Shown here: positions 36,692 through 46,130 of the stretch, piece after piece
Position numbering within the stretch: the first letter of the stretch is position 1
Layout of the letters: the number at the start of each line of letters is the position of its first letter
Assembly (NCBI GenBank): GCA_004564215.1
Contig: CP024846.1
Coordinates: forward strand, 1,612,001 to 1,676,000
Direction: 5' to 3'
Source: Beijerinckiaceae bacterium
GTDB lineage: Bacteria > Pseudomonadota > Alphaproteobacteria > Rhizobiales > Beijerinckiaceae
Length of the DNA stretch: 64,000 nucleotides
Made by a program: the position numbers and the translations under genes
The notes under the pieces: model-generated
What the model was told of the DNA's origin: nothing
What the model saw: only the letters and a program-made list of their open reading frames with translations
The model's database searches: none

Positions 36692-37240
36692 TTAGAGGTA
36701 AACCTGCGTTTTAGAGGGGGTTTGCGCGCGGAGCAATTCCAGAGTGAAGGGCGTGCCTTCAAAGCAATTAGACCCGCGCCCGATTTTTTCGACGGCCCCG
36801 ACCATTCGCCCGTTGCGTTCGAGCATGACGTCGGCAATCGCCACCAGCCGCGCATTGGGTGTCGCGGTCGGCGATTTGGCTCGGATCGTTTGTGCGATCT
36901 CGGCCTCGCTGCGATCCGGGTTCAGGGCACAGGCGGCAATGAAGGCCGCCGCCGTCGAGCGGCTCACCCCGGCCCAGCAATGGATCAACAGGGGGGACGA
37001 CTGGTCCCAGCCCCGCACAAAGGCAAGCAGCTTTTCGACATGGATTTCGCTGGGCAGAATATGGCGATCGAGGCTCACGACAATGTCGGAGATGACGACG
37101 ACAAGATGTTTTTCGGGAGAAATTTCACGCGGGCGGCGGACCGGAGTTCCCTTGTCGATCAAAGTGACCAAGCTTCGCGCCCCGGTTGCGCTGACCGTTT
37201 CGGGCACTTTCGAAAGCGGGCAAACGTGAATTCGCGGCAA
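36692..37240 (-). CDS. Tyrosine phosphatase-like protein
   Basis: 182 aa with the cysteine-phosphatase P-loop HCWAGVSRS, nucleophile Cys88 and phosphate-binding Arg94. The family in alphaproteobacteria is annotated as dual-specificity or protein-tyrosine phosphatase. Substrate unknown. Upstream of xseB in an apparent two-gene unit. Confidence 0.82.
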   Translation of the reverse strand: MPRIHVCPLSKVPETVSATGARSLVTLIDKGTPVRRPREISPEKHLVVVISDIVVSLDRHILPSEIHVEKLLAFVRGWDQSSPLLIHCWAGVSRSTAAAFIAACALNPDRSEAEIAQTIRAKSPTATPNARLVAIADVMLERNGRMVGAVEKIGRGSNCFEGTPFTLELLRAQTPSKTQVYL

Positions 37241-37411
37241 AGATGAGCTCTCCCTGCGAGGGGCCAGGCAGAGGCACCTCCCGGCAAGCGCCTTATAAGG
37301 GGTGCAACTCCCGAAAGGAACAGTTTGCAGACGGCTGCGCTGGTGAACCGCACCAAAATTACGGCAAGGAACTGTTAAGCTAAAGCCTAATCCCGCGTGC
37401 CGCCCCTGAAC

Positions 37412-38044
37412 TTAGCGAGCCCGGCGGCACAGGCGTTGGAGCTCCTCTAAAAAACGCCCGGCGGCAACCGACGGCGCCCAAGGCTCCCAGGCAACGCCGC
37501 CGTAAATTTCGACCAGCGGATCGGTCGCCAGCGCTTTGTAGGGAATCCGCAAAGTCGTGCGGACTTCCTCTTGCGTCCAACCGACCACATGGACGGCCTC
37601 CGAGGCGGCGGCGACGCGATCCTCCCTCTTATGGATCTTGCGCTCCGCCGCGGTCCATGGCGGCAGGCCGTAGCGGAGGGCGACGGCATTCTCCAATCGC
37701 GTGGTCAATGTGCGAAAGGCCTCGCCTAGAAAGGGCTTCACCACCGAAATACAATCGAACCCCAGCAGCCCTTCGTCGGCGTCGTGCAGCAATTCGCGAA
37801 GCTCCGCGCGCACGTTTTGAGCATCCTTGGAGCGACGCTTGTACAAGGCCAAAACAAACAGCGAATGCTGCGCCACGGAGAGCGGCAACGGCCAGGCGGA
37901 ATGGCCGCCCCAGCGGTAGGTCCGCGCAAGGCCCAAGGCCAGATCCTTGTCTTCCCAATCGAACGGCGTTGGGTTCAAAAGATCGAGGCGCTTGCCGGAC
38001 GGCAAGCGGACCCACGCCCTTGCATCAGCCATTGCGTGAAGCAT
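37412..38044 (-). CDS. HD-domain phosphohydrolase
   Basis: 210 aa. The HD metal site is seen as VAQHS (His near 58) and LLHDADEG (His-Asp near 86). It resembles the YfbR-type group acting on nucleotides. Its ATG overlaps the stop of tag (TGATG), so it is translated with the DNA-repair gene, which may hint at a nucleotide-pool role. Confidence 0.78.
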   Translation of the reverse strand: MLHAMADARAWVRLPSGKRLDLLNPTPFDWEDKDLALGLARTYRWGGHSAWPLPLSVAQHSLFVLALYKRRSKDAQNVRAELRELLHDADEGLLGFDCISVVKPFLGEAFRTLTTRLENAVALRYGLPPWTAAERKIHKREDRVAAASEAVHVVGWTQEEVRTTLRIPYKALATDPLVEIYGGVAWEPWAPSVAAGRFLEELQRLCRRAR

Positions 38045-38643
38045 CAGTGCGCATGGTCGGCGCAGGCGTCGTGCCGCCAGCAGGTGACCAGATGATCATT
38101 CACCATGCCCGTGGCCTGACAAAAGGCATAAACGACGGTCGGTCCGCAAAACTTGAATCCCCGGCTCTTCAAATCCTTGGCGATCTTCATCGAGAGCGGG
38201 GTTTGCGCGGGGATTTCGGTCGCGTCGCGATAGGCATTTTGGATGCTGCGGCCATCGAAGAAACCCCAAAGATAGTTTGAAAAGCCTTCGCCTTCCTGAA
38301 TCTCCAGCCAAGCACGGGCGGAGCTGATCGTACCTTCGATCTTCGCACGGTTGCGGACGATCCCGGCATTGTTCATCAAAGCGTTGATTTTCCGGCCATT
38401 GTAACGAGCGATCATCTGCGGGTCAAAATTATCGAAGGCGGTACGAAACGCCTCGCGTTTACGTAGAATCGTGATCCAGGATAAGCCGGCCTGAAAACCG
38501 TCGAGCATGAGTTTTTCATAGAGAGCCCGGTCGTCTCGTTCGGGCACGCCCCATTCCTCGTCATGATAAGCAAGATAGAGGGGATCGTTGCCGGGCCAAG
38601 AGCAACGCGGCCGCTCATCGGACTTAGCTTCGAGCAATGCCAT
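38044..38643 (-). CDS. tag: DNA-3-methyladenine glycosylase I
   Basis: 199 aa. RCSWPGNDPLYLAYHDEEWG at the N-terminus and the C-terminal GMVNDHLVTCWRH supply the conserved Cys/His residues of the Tag zinc snap; the LMLDGFQAGLSW core is also clear. It excises 3-methyladenine from alkylated DNA. ATG 38643 is preferred over a TTG 15 nt upstream. Confidence 0.94.
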   Translation of the reverse strand: MALLEAKSDERPRCSWPGNDPLYLAYHDEEWGVPERDDRALYEKLMLDGFQAGLSWITILRKREAFRTAFDNFDPQMIARYNGRKINALMNNAGIVRNRAKIEGTISSARAWLEIQEGEGFSNYLWGFFDGRSIQNAYRDATEIPAQTPLSMKIAKDLKSRGFKFCGPTVVYAFCQATGMVNDHLVTCWRHDACADHAH

Positions 38644-38685
38644 GACAACTTTGACCAAAGCAGAGACTAAGAACCGCTTTTCCTG

Positions 38686-39633
38686 TCACGCGGCTGCCTG
38701 CCTCGGCCGCAAGACAAAACACACGTCGTTGGAAAGAAGCTCGTACTCGTCATATTGAGGCAATTCGCGCCGCACGGCGTCTGTCAAATATTCCTTGCCC
38801 AAATCGGGCCAAAGGGGCCGATCCTGCAAGACCTCGAAATAGGTCGAAAACAGGGACGCATATTGGCGCCTCGTCAATTTGTTCAGATAGGTGTCGGGCT
38901 GAAACCGGTTGCGCCGAAGATGCTCCCAGGGCTCCGACCGTTTATCCTTTTCGGCCAAGCGATGCGCATACCATTCGGTTAAGTGGGCGCCGATCAGCCC
39001 TGTGTAAACCGTCACGATGATGTACAATAGCGCATCTGCTCGAATGCGTTGCCGCAAGAACTCCAGCAACCGCACAAGGGAGTCTGGATCAATGTGTTCA
39101 AACACGGAAAATGAATAAATGAGGTCTGGCTCGACGGTCATTCGTTTCCAAACGTCGGGCGCTCCGGCATCGCCAATGACTAATCTCTTTGAGTTAAACT
39201 CAAACCGAGGATCGATGCTCCGCCGGATCTGATCGAAGAACCTGCGGCGAGCATTGCGTTCGAAGAGCGTGAATCTGGCAAATGATTTGACTGCGCGGAG
39301 CGGCCCATTCCTACGTGCGATCTTGAGGAATTCTTGCGGGGAGCCCTCCAAGACCGGTTGGTCCATGTCAATCCCGAAGGCATCGACCCCACGCGCGTTG
39401 AAATACATAATTCGGTAGGGTTTAGCCCCAAATCCAATCTCGACCGCACGCAAATGGGCGAATCCCCGTCCGAGAGTAGACTTTGTTAAACTGTCAATTC
39501 GATCGAAGTCTGCGCGAAGACGCGCCATGTCGGCATCGGCGGCTCCCGCCATATACATTCGAAAGAGATCTCGGTAGTAGAGGAAGCGTTCGCTGAGCGG
39601 AATGCGGCTGGAAGAGTTGCTGTTGGATTGCAT
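38686..39633 (-). CDS. Methyltransferase-domain protein
   Basis: 315 aa. The segment AVEIGFGAKPY (about residues 63-73) followed by GIDMDQ and later FSVFEHIDPDSL reads as a class I SAM methyltransferase with a degenerate glycine loop. The substrate is not evident. It precedes tag by 42 nt on the same strand. Base composition is a little lower in GC than neighbours. Confidence 0.68.
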   Translation of the reverse strand: MQSNSNSSSRIPLSERFLYYRDLFRMYMAGAADADMARLRADFDRIDSLTKSTLGRGFAHLRAVEIGFGAKPYRIMYFNARGVDAFGIDMDQPVLEGSPQEFLKIARRNGPLRAVKSFARFTLFERNARRRFFDQIRRSIDPRFEFNSKRLVIGDAGAPDVWKRMTVEPDLIYSFSVFEHIDPDSLVRLLEFLRQRIRADALLYIIVTVYTGLIGAHLTEWYAHRLAEKDKRSEPWEHLRRNRFQPDTYLNKLTRRQYASLFSTYFEVLQDRPLWPDLGKEYLTDAVRRELPQYDEYELLSNDVCFVLRPRQAAA

Positions 39634-39779
39634 GCTTTTGAGCCCTCGACCCGCGAGACGTTTAGTTTAGCGCATCAATTTGGACCGCCCTGGAACTGGA
39701 TTTATCTTCAACGCAAATTATGACATGGCGTGGGCTAGACAGGGAACTACATCCAAAAAGTTTTGCGGGCCGCCGAAAC

Positions 39780-40631
39780 TCAGTTGGAAAGATAGGACGG
39801 CAGGACGATCTCCAAAGGAACGCCTTCGGCCATGGTTACCGCGCCGGCCGTTCGCGCGTCCTCCAGTCGGTCAAGCCGCACCATTGCGAGCCCCTCGTCC
39901 CCCGCCGTCGAGCCGACCTGGCCGATCGGCGTTTCGCCGGCCGTAATCGGCGTGCCCGTCGCCTGAGCCGCCCCATTGAAATGGATCTTCACGATCCGTT
40001 TGCGGGCCGACTTGCGGAAATGAACACGGGCCACAACCTCCTGCCCAACATAGCAGCCTTTCTTGAAATCGACACCGTTCAGCAAATCCAGATTGGCGTC
40101 ATGCACAAAGGTATCCCCATAGGCGAAGTCGACGCCGCCCTTGGGCACGCCTTGCGCGACGCGATGCGCCTCATAGCGCGTTGCATCGGCACCCATGAGT
40201 TTCAACAAGGTCTCGCGTGGCGCGATCATGCGCAGACCCATGCCCGGCGCGCGCATGTCCCGATAGACAATCCCACCAACGCCACCCGGTGCTTCGCCCT
40301 CAAAAATCGCCGCGACTCCCAGCGTCTCCGATTGATCTTCGATTTCGATCTTAGCCCGCATTTTGTGCAAATTGAGTCGTTTGACCAGATCGGCCGCGTA
40401 TTCGCGCGGGCAATCCAGCAAAAAACCCGCCTCCGGTCCTTCCGGCAGCGGAACGACAAAGAAATCGATGATCAACTTGCCCTGCGCCGTCAAAAGGCCG
40501 GAATAGCGGCTTTCGCCCTCGGGAATGCTCAAAACGCTGTTGGTAATGACCCGGTGCAGAAATTTGCTGGTCTCGCCGCCTGACATCCGAATGATGCCAC
40601 GGTCATTGAGAAGACACTGCCCCTCTTCCAT
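39780..40631 (-). CDS. ygfZ: Folate-binding protein YgfZ
   Basis: 283 aa, GcvT-like fold with the YgfZ motif KGCYVGQE (about residues 190-197), whose cysteine is functionally essential. YgfZ uses tetrahydrofolate to assist repair or maturation of certain Fe-S enzymes, including MiaB. Divergent from pyrC with a 75-nt shared upstream region. Confidence 0.9.
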   Translation of the reverse strand: MEEGQCLLNDRGIIRMSGGETSKFLHRVITNSVLSIPEGESRYSGLLTAQGKLIIDFFVVPLPEGPEAGFLLDCPREYAADLVKRLNLHKMRAKIEIEDQSETLGVAAIFEGEAPGGVGGIVYRDMRAPGMGLRMIAPRETLLKLMGADATRYEAHRVAQGVPKGGVDFAYGDTFVHDANLDLLNGVDFKKGCYVGQEVVARVHFRKSARKRIVKIHFNGAAQATGTPITAGETPIGQVGSTAGDEGLAMVRLDRLEDARTAGAVTMAEGVPLEIVLPSYLSN

Positions 40632-40706
40632 CCTAAGCCTCGACTTTCCCTGTGCACATTTGTAGATAATCCGCCACTGACAAGGCGCAAGCTGCTTTTC
40701 TTTGCA

Positions 40707-42044
40707 ATGGACAAGCCAATGCCGCAGGGCTTCGACGCGATTCTAAAGGGCGGCACCGTCGTCGATCATACCGGAGAGAGCCCCCGCGATATTGGCATTC
40801 GCGGCGGGAAAATCGCCGAAATCGGCAATCTTTCCGGCTCCGCCGCGGGTGAAACCATTAATGCCACGGGCCTGCATATTCTGCCCGGATTTATCGACAC
40901 GCAGGTGCATTTTCGCGAACCCGGCCTTACCCACAAGGAAGATTTGGAAACCGGCTCCCGCGCGGCGGTTCTTGGCGGGGTGACGTCGGTCTTCGAAATG
41001 CCGAACACCAACCCGGCAACCACAAGCGCGGCAGCACTGGCCGACAAGGTCGCGCGGGCAACGAACCGCATGCATTGCGATTTCGCGTTCTGGGTCGGCG
41101 GCACCCATGAGAATCCCCGCGACATTCCCGAGATCGAGCATTTGCCGGGCGCGGCCGGGATCAAGGTGTTTATGGGATCCTCCACGGGTTCGCTCCTTGT
41201 CGAGGAGGATGCCGGCGTGGCCGCCATCCTTGCGCAAACGCGCCGGCGCGCCGCTTTCCACAGCGAAGACGAGTTTCGCCTCAACGAACGCAAGGACTTA
41301 CGTGTAGCAGGCGATCCCTCCTCACATCCGATTTGGCGCGACGAGACCGTGGCGCTCCGTTCTACCGAGCGTCTGGTGCGGATAGCGCGGGAAAATCGCG
41401 CCTTGATCCACGTGCTCCACGTCTCCTGCGGCGAGGAAATAGAGTTCTTGGCGGCGCATAAGGACATCGCAAGCGTCGAAGTGACGCCGCATCATTTGAC
41501 CCTGAGCGCCGCGGATTATGCCCGGCTTGGCACAAAATTGCAGATGAATCCGCCGGTCCGCGATGCAAGCCATCGCGAACGCCTTTGGGCGGGTGTGGCG
41601 CAGGGCATCGCCGATATCCTCGGTTCCGATCATGCGCCCCACACCTTGGAAGAGAAGGCCAAGCCTTATCCGCAAAGCCCTTCCGGCATGACCGGGGTGC
41701 AGACCCTTGTCCCGATCATGCTCGATCATGTGAACAAAGGCAGGCTGGGGCTGCTCCGCTTGATCGACATGACGAGCGCCGGGCCGGCGCGGCTCTTCGG
41801 GATCGCCGGCAAGGGTCGGATCGCGGTCGGCTATGACGCCGATTTCACTGTCGTCGACATGAAACGTCGCGCAACGATCCAAGACCGCTGGATTGCATCC
41901 CGCTGCGGCTGGACACCCTATGATGGATTCGAGGTTACCGGCTGGCCCGTCGGCACGATTATCCGTGGCCATCGCGTCATGTGGGAAGGCGAGCTGAGCG
42001 AGCCTTCGCGGGGCCAAGCAGTCCGGTTCCAGCAGGCTTTGTAA
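40707..42044 (+). CDS. pyrC: Dihydroorotase
   Basis: 445 aa class I dihydroorotase. Metal site DTQVHFREPG (about residues 64-73), family segment EMPNTNPAT near 94, GIKVFMGSS lysine region, and GSDHAPHTLEEK near the C-terminus. It closes the pyrimidine ring of dihydroorotate in UMP synthesis. All metal ligands are present, so it is a catalytic enzyme and not the inactive PyrX type. Confidence 0.93.
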   Translation: MDKPMPQGFDAILKGGTVVDHTGESPRDIGIRGGKIAEIGNLSGSAAGETINATGLHILPGFIDTQVHFREPGLTHKEDLETGSRAAVLGGVTSVFEMPNTNPATTSAAALADKVARATNRMHCDFAFWVGGTHENPRDIPEIEHLPGAAGIKVFMGSSTGSLLVEEDAGVAAILAQTRRRAAFHSEDEFRLNERKDLRVAGDPSSHPIWRDETVALRSTERLVRIARENRALIHVLHVSCGEEIEFLAAHKDIASVEVTPHHLTLSAADYARLGTKLQMNPPVRDASHRERLWAGVAQGIADILGSDHAPHTLEEKAKPYPQSPSGMTGVQTLVPIMLDHVNKGRLGLLRLIDMTSAGPARLFGIAGKGRIAVGYDADFTVVDMKRRATIQDRWIASRCGWTPYDGFEVTGWPVGTIIRGHRVMWEGELSEPSRGQAVRFQQAL

Positions 42045-42068
42045 TGAACGCGGCGCTCTGCTGAGCGG

Positions 42069-42626
42069 CTAAAGCGTCTTCAAGAATCCCGCAAAACGCA
42101 TCAAACCCTCGGGCCAAGGGCCATGACCGCTCTCGCTATTGATGTGACCCGAGAGGCCCGCATCGACCAATTCCGCGCCGAGCGCGCGGGCCAGGGCCTC
42201 GCTCTCGGCAAAGGATGAAAAAGGATCGTCGCGGCTTGCGATCACAAGCGAAGGAAACCGAAGCGGTTCATCCGGAACAGCAAAGAAAGCCGGATCGACC
42301 GTATCAAGTTGCGTGAGGGCCGTACCGGACGGTGGGGCCACCAGAAAGGCACCCTTCACCTTGTCGGCGTTCGCGAGAGCCTGCGCGGCATGAACCGCGG
42401 CGAGCACGCCGAGACTATGCGCGACTAAAACGACCGGACGCTCGGCACGCTCGACCTCCTCGATCACCCGGCTGCGCCACGACTCGAAATCGGGCTTCTC
42501 CCAGTCCGCTTGAACGACACGCCGCGCCGTTGGAAGCTTGGCGTCCCAACGGCTCTGCCAGTGATCCGGCCCGGAACCGCCAAGGCCCGGTATGACAAGA
42601 ATGTCCGCCTCTGATGTCCGCATCAA
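42069..42626 (-). CDS. RBBP9/YdeN-type alpha/beta hydrolase
   Basis: 185 aa. GLGGSGPDHWQSRW near the N-terminus is the RBBP9/YdeN signature; the nucleophile elbow is AHSLG, with acid SRDDPF and catalytic His in SGHINSESGHG. Predicted serine hydrolase of unknown substrate. Confidence 0.87.
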   Translation of the reverse strand: MMRTSEADILVIPGLGGSGPDHWQSRWDAKLPTARRVVQADWEKPDFESWRSRVIEEVERAERPVVLVAHSLGVLAAVHAAQALANADKVKGAFLVAPPSGTALTQLDTVDPAFFAVPDEPLRFPSLVIASRDDPFSSFAESEALARALGAELVDAGLSGHINSESGHGPWPEGLMRFAGFLKTL

Positions 42627-42695
42627 AAACTCGCCGGCACGATCATGATTGGAATTGCGGCCTTACACAGATAGGAGGATTTCGTCGGGTTAGGC

Positions 42696-43340
42696 CTATT
42701 GGGCAAGCTTTGCCGCGTTCGATCCACCTTGTGCGAGTTCGCGGCTGAGAATGCCGATAAAGTTTTGGTAGAGTGTTTCTTCCACCGACTCGAATTGCTT
42801 TGAGCGAATCGAAAACTCAGGGTCGGCTGCCCGAAGCGAGGCCTCGACATCGGCAAGATGCTTTGTTTCTTCCGCCAGAAGTCCGCCGAGCTTCTTGGCG
42901 ATTTCGGACTCCCCCAGCGCATTTTTGTACATTCCGTAAACGCTCAGTGCGCGACGTTCGACCAGCCAGGTCACATAGCAATAGGCAAGCTTGACGCGCT
43001 CTTCATCGCCGCGATCCGCAAAGGCTTCATCGCAAAACCGGTCGAGATCCTGAAAATAGGTCTCGGCCTCTTCGCCGCAAAGCAGGACTTCGGGAGCATA
43101 GGAGTCAAAATTGGCGCCTCCCAGTTTCACCGCAAGCTTTTTGAGACCCAAGGCATGGCGGCCTTCCTCGCAAGCATGGCCAAGGACCTGGGCAGTCAAA
43201 GTCTCGGCCTTCTGGCTCTTCACGATCTTGCGAAAACCAACATATTCCAGATACGAGAAAGTGTTCAGCCAGCGCGCATGCAAGGCGGGATCCGCGACGA
43301 TCCTGTCAACGAGGGTTTCCAACCGGTCCTTTGCGTTCAT
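42696..43340 (-). CDS. Ferritin-like protein with two ExxH motifs
   Basis: 214 aa, all helical. Two ExxH motifs are visible, E59-G-R-H62 and E158-T-K-H161, plus acidic residues E32 and E128 at matching helix positions: the six-ligand pattern of a diiron carboxylate site. It does not match bacterioferritin, Dps or rubrerythrin by eye. It may be an iron or peroxide-handling protein or an oxygenase. ATG 43340 chosen; an upstream in-frame start would overlap purB. Lies 49 nt after purB on the same strand. Confidence 0.65.
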   Translation of the reverse strand: MNAKDRLETLVDRIVADPALHARWLNTFSYLEYVGFRKIVKSQKAETLTAQVLGHACEEGRHALGLKKLAVKLGGANFDSYAPEVLLCGEEAETYFQDLDRFCDEAFADRGDEERVKLAYCYVTWLVERRALSVYGMYKNALGESEIAKKLGGLLAEETKHLADVEASLRAADPEFSIRSKQFESVEETLYQNFIGILSRELAQGGSNAAKLAQ

Positions 43341-43389
43341 CTTCAATTCCGTCTCTTTTCCTTCGCGCTGTCTTCTGCTCGGCAGGTCT

Positions 43390-44697
43390 TCAGCTCTCGC
43401 CGAAGACGCGCTTGAAGACCACATCGACATTCTTCAAATGATAGCCGAGATCGAACAGCTCTTCGAGCTCGCCCTCGTTCAGCAGTTTGCGAACCTCTTT
43501 GTCGCTTTTTAGAAGCGTCAAAAACTCGCCCTCGCCACGCCAAACCGGCATGGCATTGCGCTGAACCAAAGCATAGGCATCCTCGCGGCTCGCGCCTTTC
43601 TGGGTTAGCGCGAGCAAAACCCGCTGGGAATGGACAAGCCCTCCCAGGCGGTCCAAATTCTTCTGCATATTGGCGGGGTAGACGATCAGCTTGTCAATCA
43701 CCTGCGTCAGTCGCGCCAGCGCGAAATCAAGCGTGATCGTTGCATCGGGAGCGATCATCCTCTCGACCGAAGAATGCGAGATGTCCCGCTCGTGCCAAAG
43801 CGCGACATTTTCCATGGCCGGCAGGGCCATGCCGCGGACCAGACGGGCGAGCCCCGTCACGTTCTCGGTCAGAACGGGATTGCGCTTATGGGGCATCGCG
43901 GATGACCCCTTCTGCCCTTCCGAAAAAAATTCCTCTACTTCCAAAACTTCCGTGCGTTGCAAATGGCGGATCTCAGTCGCCAGTCGCTCCATCGAAGATG
44001 CGATGACGCCGAGCGTTGCAAAGAACATCGCATGACGATCCCGCGGAATAATTTGGGTCGAGGCGGGCTCGACGGAAAGGCCAAGTTTCTCGGCCACATG
44101 GGCTTCGACGCGCGGATCGATATTCGCATAGGTGCCGACCGCACCCGAAATTGCGCAGGTCGCGATTTCTTTCCGCGCATGTTCGAGACGTTCGCGGGCG
44201 CGTAAAAATTCGGCATAGGCTTGGGCGAGTTTGAGTCCGAATGTGACCGGCTCGGCATGGATGCCGTGCGAGCGGCCGATGGTCGGCGTCAGCTTGTGCT
44301 CGAAGGCGCGGCGCTTCAACGCGGCAAGCAAAGCATCGATGTCGGCGAGCAGAATGTCGGAAGCACGCGCAAGCTGAACGGCCAAACACGTATCGAGCAC
44401 GTCGGAAGAAGTCATGCCCTGATGCACAAAGCGCGCCTCGGGGCCGATGAATTCGGCAAGATGAGTCAAAAAGGCGATGACGTCATGCTTGGTAATTTTT
44501 TCGATTTCGTCGATCCGCGCGACATCGAAGGTGACGTGACCGGCCTTGGCCCAGATCGCCTCCGCCGCCTGTTTCGGAATGACGCCGATTTCGGCCAAGG
44601 CATCGCAGGCATAGGCTTCGATCTCAAACCAGATGCGAAACCGTGTTTGAGCCTCCCATATGGCGGTCATTTCGGGACGGGCGTAGCGCGGGATCAT
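43390..44697 (-). CDS. purB: Adenylosuccinate lyase
   Basis: 435 aa. The fumarase/aspartase superfamily signature GSSAMPHKRNP is intact (about residue 264) and the MTSSDVLDT segment lies near residue 93. It acts twice in purine synthesis, cleaving SAICAR and adenylosuccinate to release fumarate. Length and motifs are typical of the bacterial enzyme. Confidence 0.96.
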   Translation of the reverse strand: MIPRYARPEMTAIWEAQTRFRIWFEIEAYACDALAEIGVIPKQAAEAIWAKAGHVTFDVARIDEIEKITKHDVIAFLTHLAEFIGPEARFVHQGMTSSDVLDTCLAVQLARASDILLADIDALLAALKRRAFEHKLTPTIGRSHGIHAEPVTFGLKLAQAYAEFLRARERLEHARKEIATCAISGAVGTYANIDPRVEAHVAEKLGLSVEPASTQIIPRDRHAMFFATLGVIASSMERLATEIRHLQRTEVLEVEEFFSEGQKGSSAMPHKRNPVLTENVTGLARLVRGMALPAMENVALWHERDISHSSVERMIAPDATITLDFALARLTQVIDKLIVYPANMQKNLDRLGGLVHSQRVLLALTQKGASREDAYALVQRNAMPVWRGEGEFLTLLKSDKEVRKLLNEGELEELFDLGYHLKNVDVVFKRVFGES

Positions 44698-44880
44698 AAG
44701 GGGGCTCGTGAGCTTGTGATGAGGCAGGCGGAAAGCGTAGCCCGCCCGCGGGACCCTGTGCGGGCAAAGGGAATCGCTCTAACCGAAGTTTCACGCGATT
44801 TGTCGGCAAGAAAATCAGCTGTCTTTTCTGCCGAGGATTTGCTCTAACACGCCACCGCGGCCGCCGCAAAACGCGCTATG

Positions 44881-45891
44881 TCATTGCCTCTTCCCGGGGG
44901 CCTTGTCCTTCAGACCCTTCAGACGTGCGATTTCTGCCCGGATCGGTCCATAGGGGCCGTATTTATGCTGCTCCTCGCTGAAGTTGTCGGCGTAAGGCCC
45001 GTAGGGGGCATCGATGGGCTTATCCAGCAAATCCTCGGCGAAGTCTTTGTCTAGCCCCGATTTATGCGGGCGCGCCTGCGATTCGACATAGGCCGCGACA
45101 TCCCAAGCCTCCGCAGGCGACAGCACAGGATTTAAATAATCGGCGCCATGCGGCATGTTGAAGTGGATGAAATTGGCGAGCGTTATGAGCCTTGCCATCC
45201 CCGCCCCATTGTTGAAGCTGTCTTCGCCCCAGACCGGCGGCATGGCATAGCCCAAAGCCAAATCCTCGGGAGAAAGCGCGATGCCGGTGCCGTTGCTATT
45301 GTGGCAGCCGAGGCAGGCGCGGACATAGACTTGATTGCCATGCTTTGGATCGGCGGCGCGATCGAGGTCCGGCATCTTGCCGGCCCCAAGCCCCGGGAGT
45401 TGCTCGCCGCGCGAGACGCCGGAAGACAGGAATTTGACATAGGAAACGAGGGCTTGCATTTCCGGCGCGTCATGGGGGAGCGGGCGACCGTTCATGCTGC
45501 GGGTCATGCAGGCATTGATCCGGTCTTCAATGGATATGTCTTTTCCCAATCGAGCGCTGTAATGCGGAAAATATTCGTAGAGCCCGAAGATCGCTAAGCC
45601 GAATTTCTTGGTGCCCGCACTGAGGTGACAATTGCCGCAGGCAAGATTGTTTCCGGCATAGCGTTTGGCGGGATCGGCCACATAAGGTCCGATATGCGCA
45701 TAGGTCGCGGTGATAAGTTCGCGCCCAAATCGCACTTGGCGGCCGTATTCATCGTCCGGCAGACTCGTCAAATCGGGGACGCTCCAGATCGGAGAGCTTT
45801 CTTTGGCCTCCTCGGCCGCAACCGGTACGAAAGCAAGGCCGCCATAAAGTATCATGGCAGCTAGGCATGTGCGGACCAGAGTCCTGACCAT
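44881..45891 (-). CDS. Dihaem c-type cytochrome, TsdA (thiosulfate dehydrogenase)-like
   Basis: 336 aa with an N-terminal Sec signal (residues 1-~26). Haem motifs are CGNCH (85-89) and CLGCH (193-197). Between them, NACMTRSMNGR places Cys128 where TsdA enzymes carry the cysteine that ligates the active-site haem. TsdA couples two thiosulfates to tetrathionate in the periplasm. The C-terminal ~50 residues are an unfamiliar Pro/Tyr/Gly-rich tail (PYGPYADN, KYGPYGP). ATG 45891 has GGGAG just upstream. Physiological direction and electron acceptor are unknown. Confidence 0.78.
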   Translation of the reverse strand: MVRTLVRTCLAAMILYGGLAFVPVAAEEAKESSPIWSVPDLTSLPDDEYGRQVRFGRELITATYAHIGPYVADPAKRYAGNNLACGNCHLSAGTKKFGLAIFGLYEYFPHYSARLGKDISIEDRINACMTRSMNGRPLPHDAPEMQALVSYVKFLSSGVSRGEQLPGLGAGKMPDLDRAADPKHGNQVYVRACLGCHNSNGTGIALSPEDLALGYAMPPVWGEDSFNNGAGMARLITLANFIHFNMPHGADYLNPVLSPAEAWDVAAYVESQARPHKSGLDKDFAEDLLDKPIDAPYGPYADNFSEEQHKYGPYGPIRAEIARLKGLKDKAPGKRQ

Positions 45892-46130
45892 CTCTATTCT
45901 CCCGGTCGTCCAGATCCAGCCCAAGAAACCCTGTTTCGGCGTTGATCGCAAGGACGTGTGACCGATCACCGGTCGCCTCGTCGACGCCCGCACGGGCCCA
46001 ATCAGCATGTGCGGACCCCTCCGTTCGGAGTGTCCGCACATTACACGATTGCGACAGATTCTCTTGGAGAAACGCGGGAATGCAATGACGCGGGTTCACA
46101 GCCCGGTCGGCGCAGCCGACCGCAAGCTGA

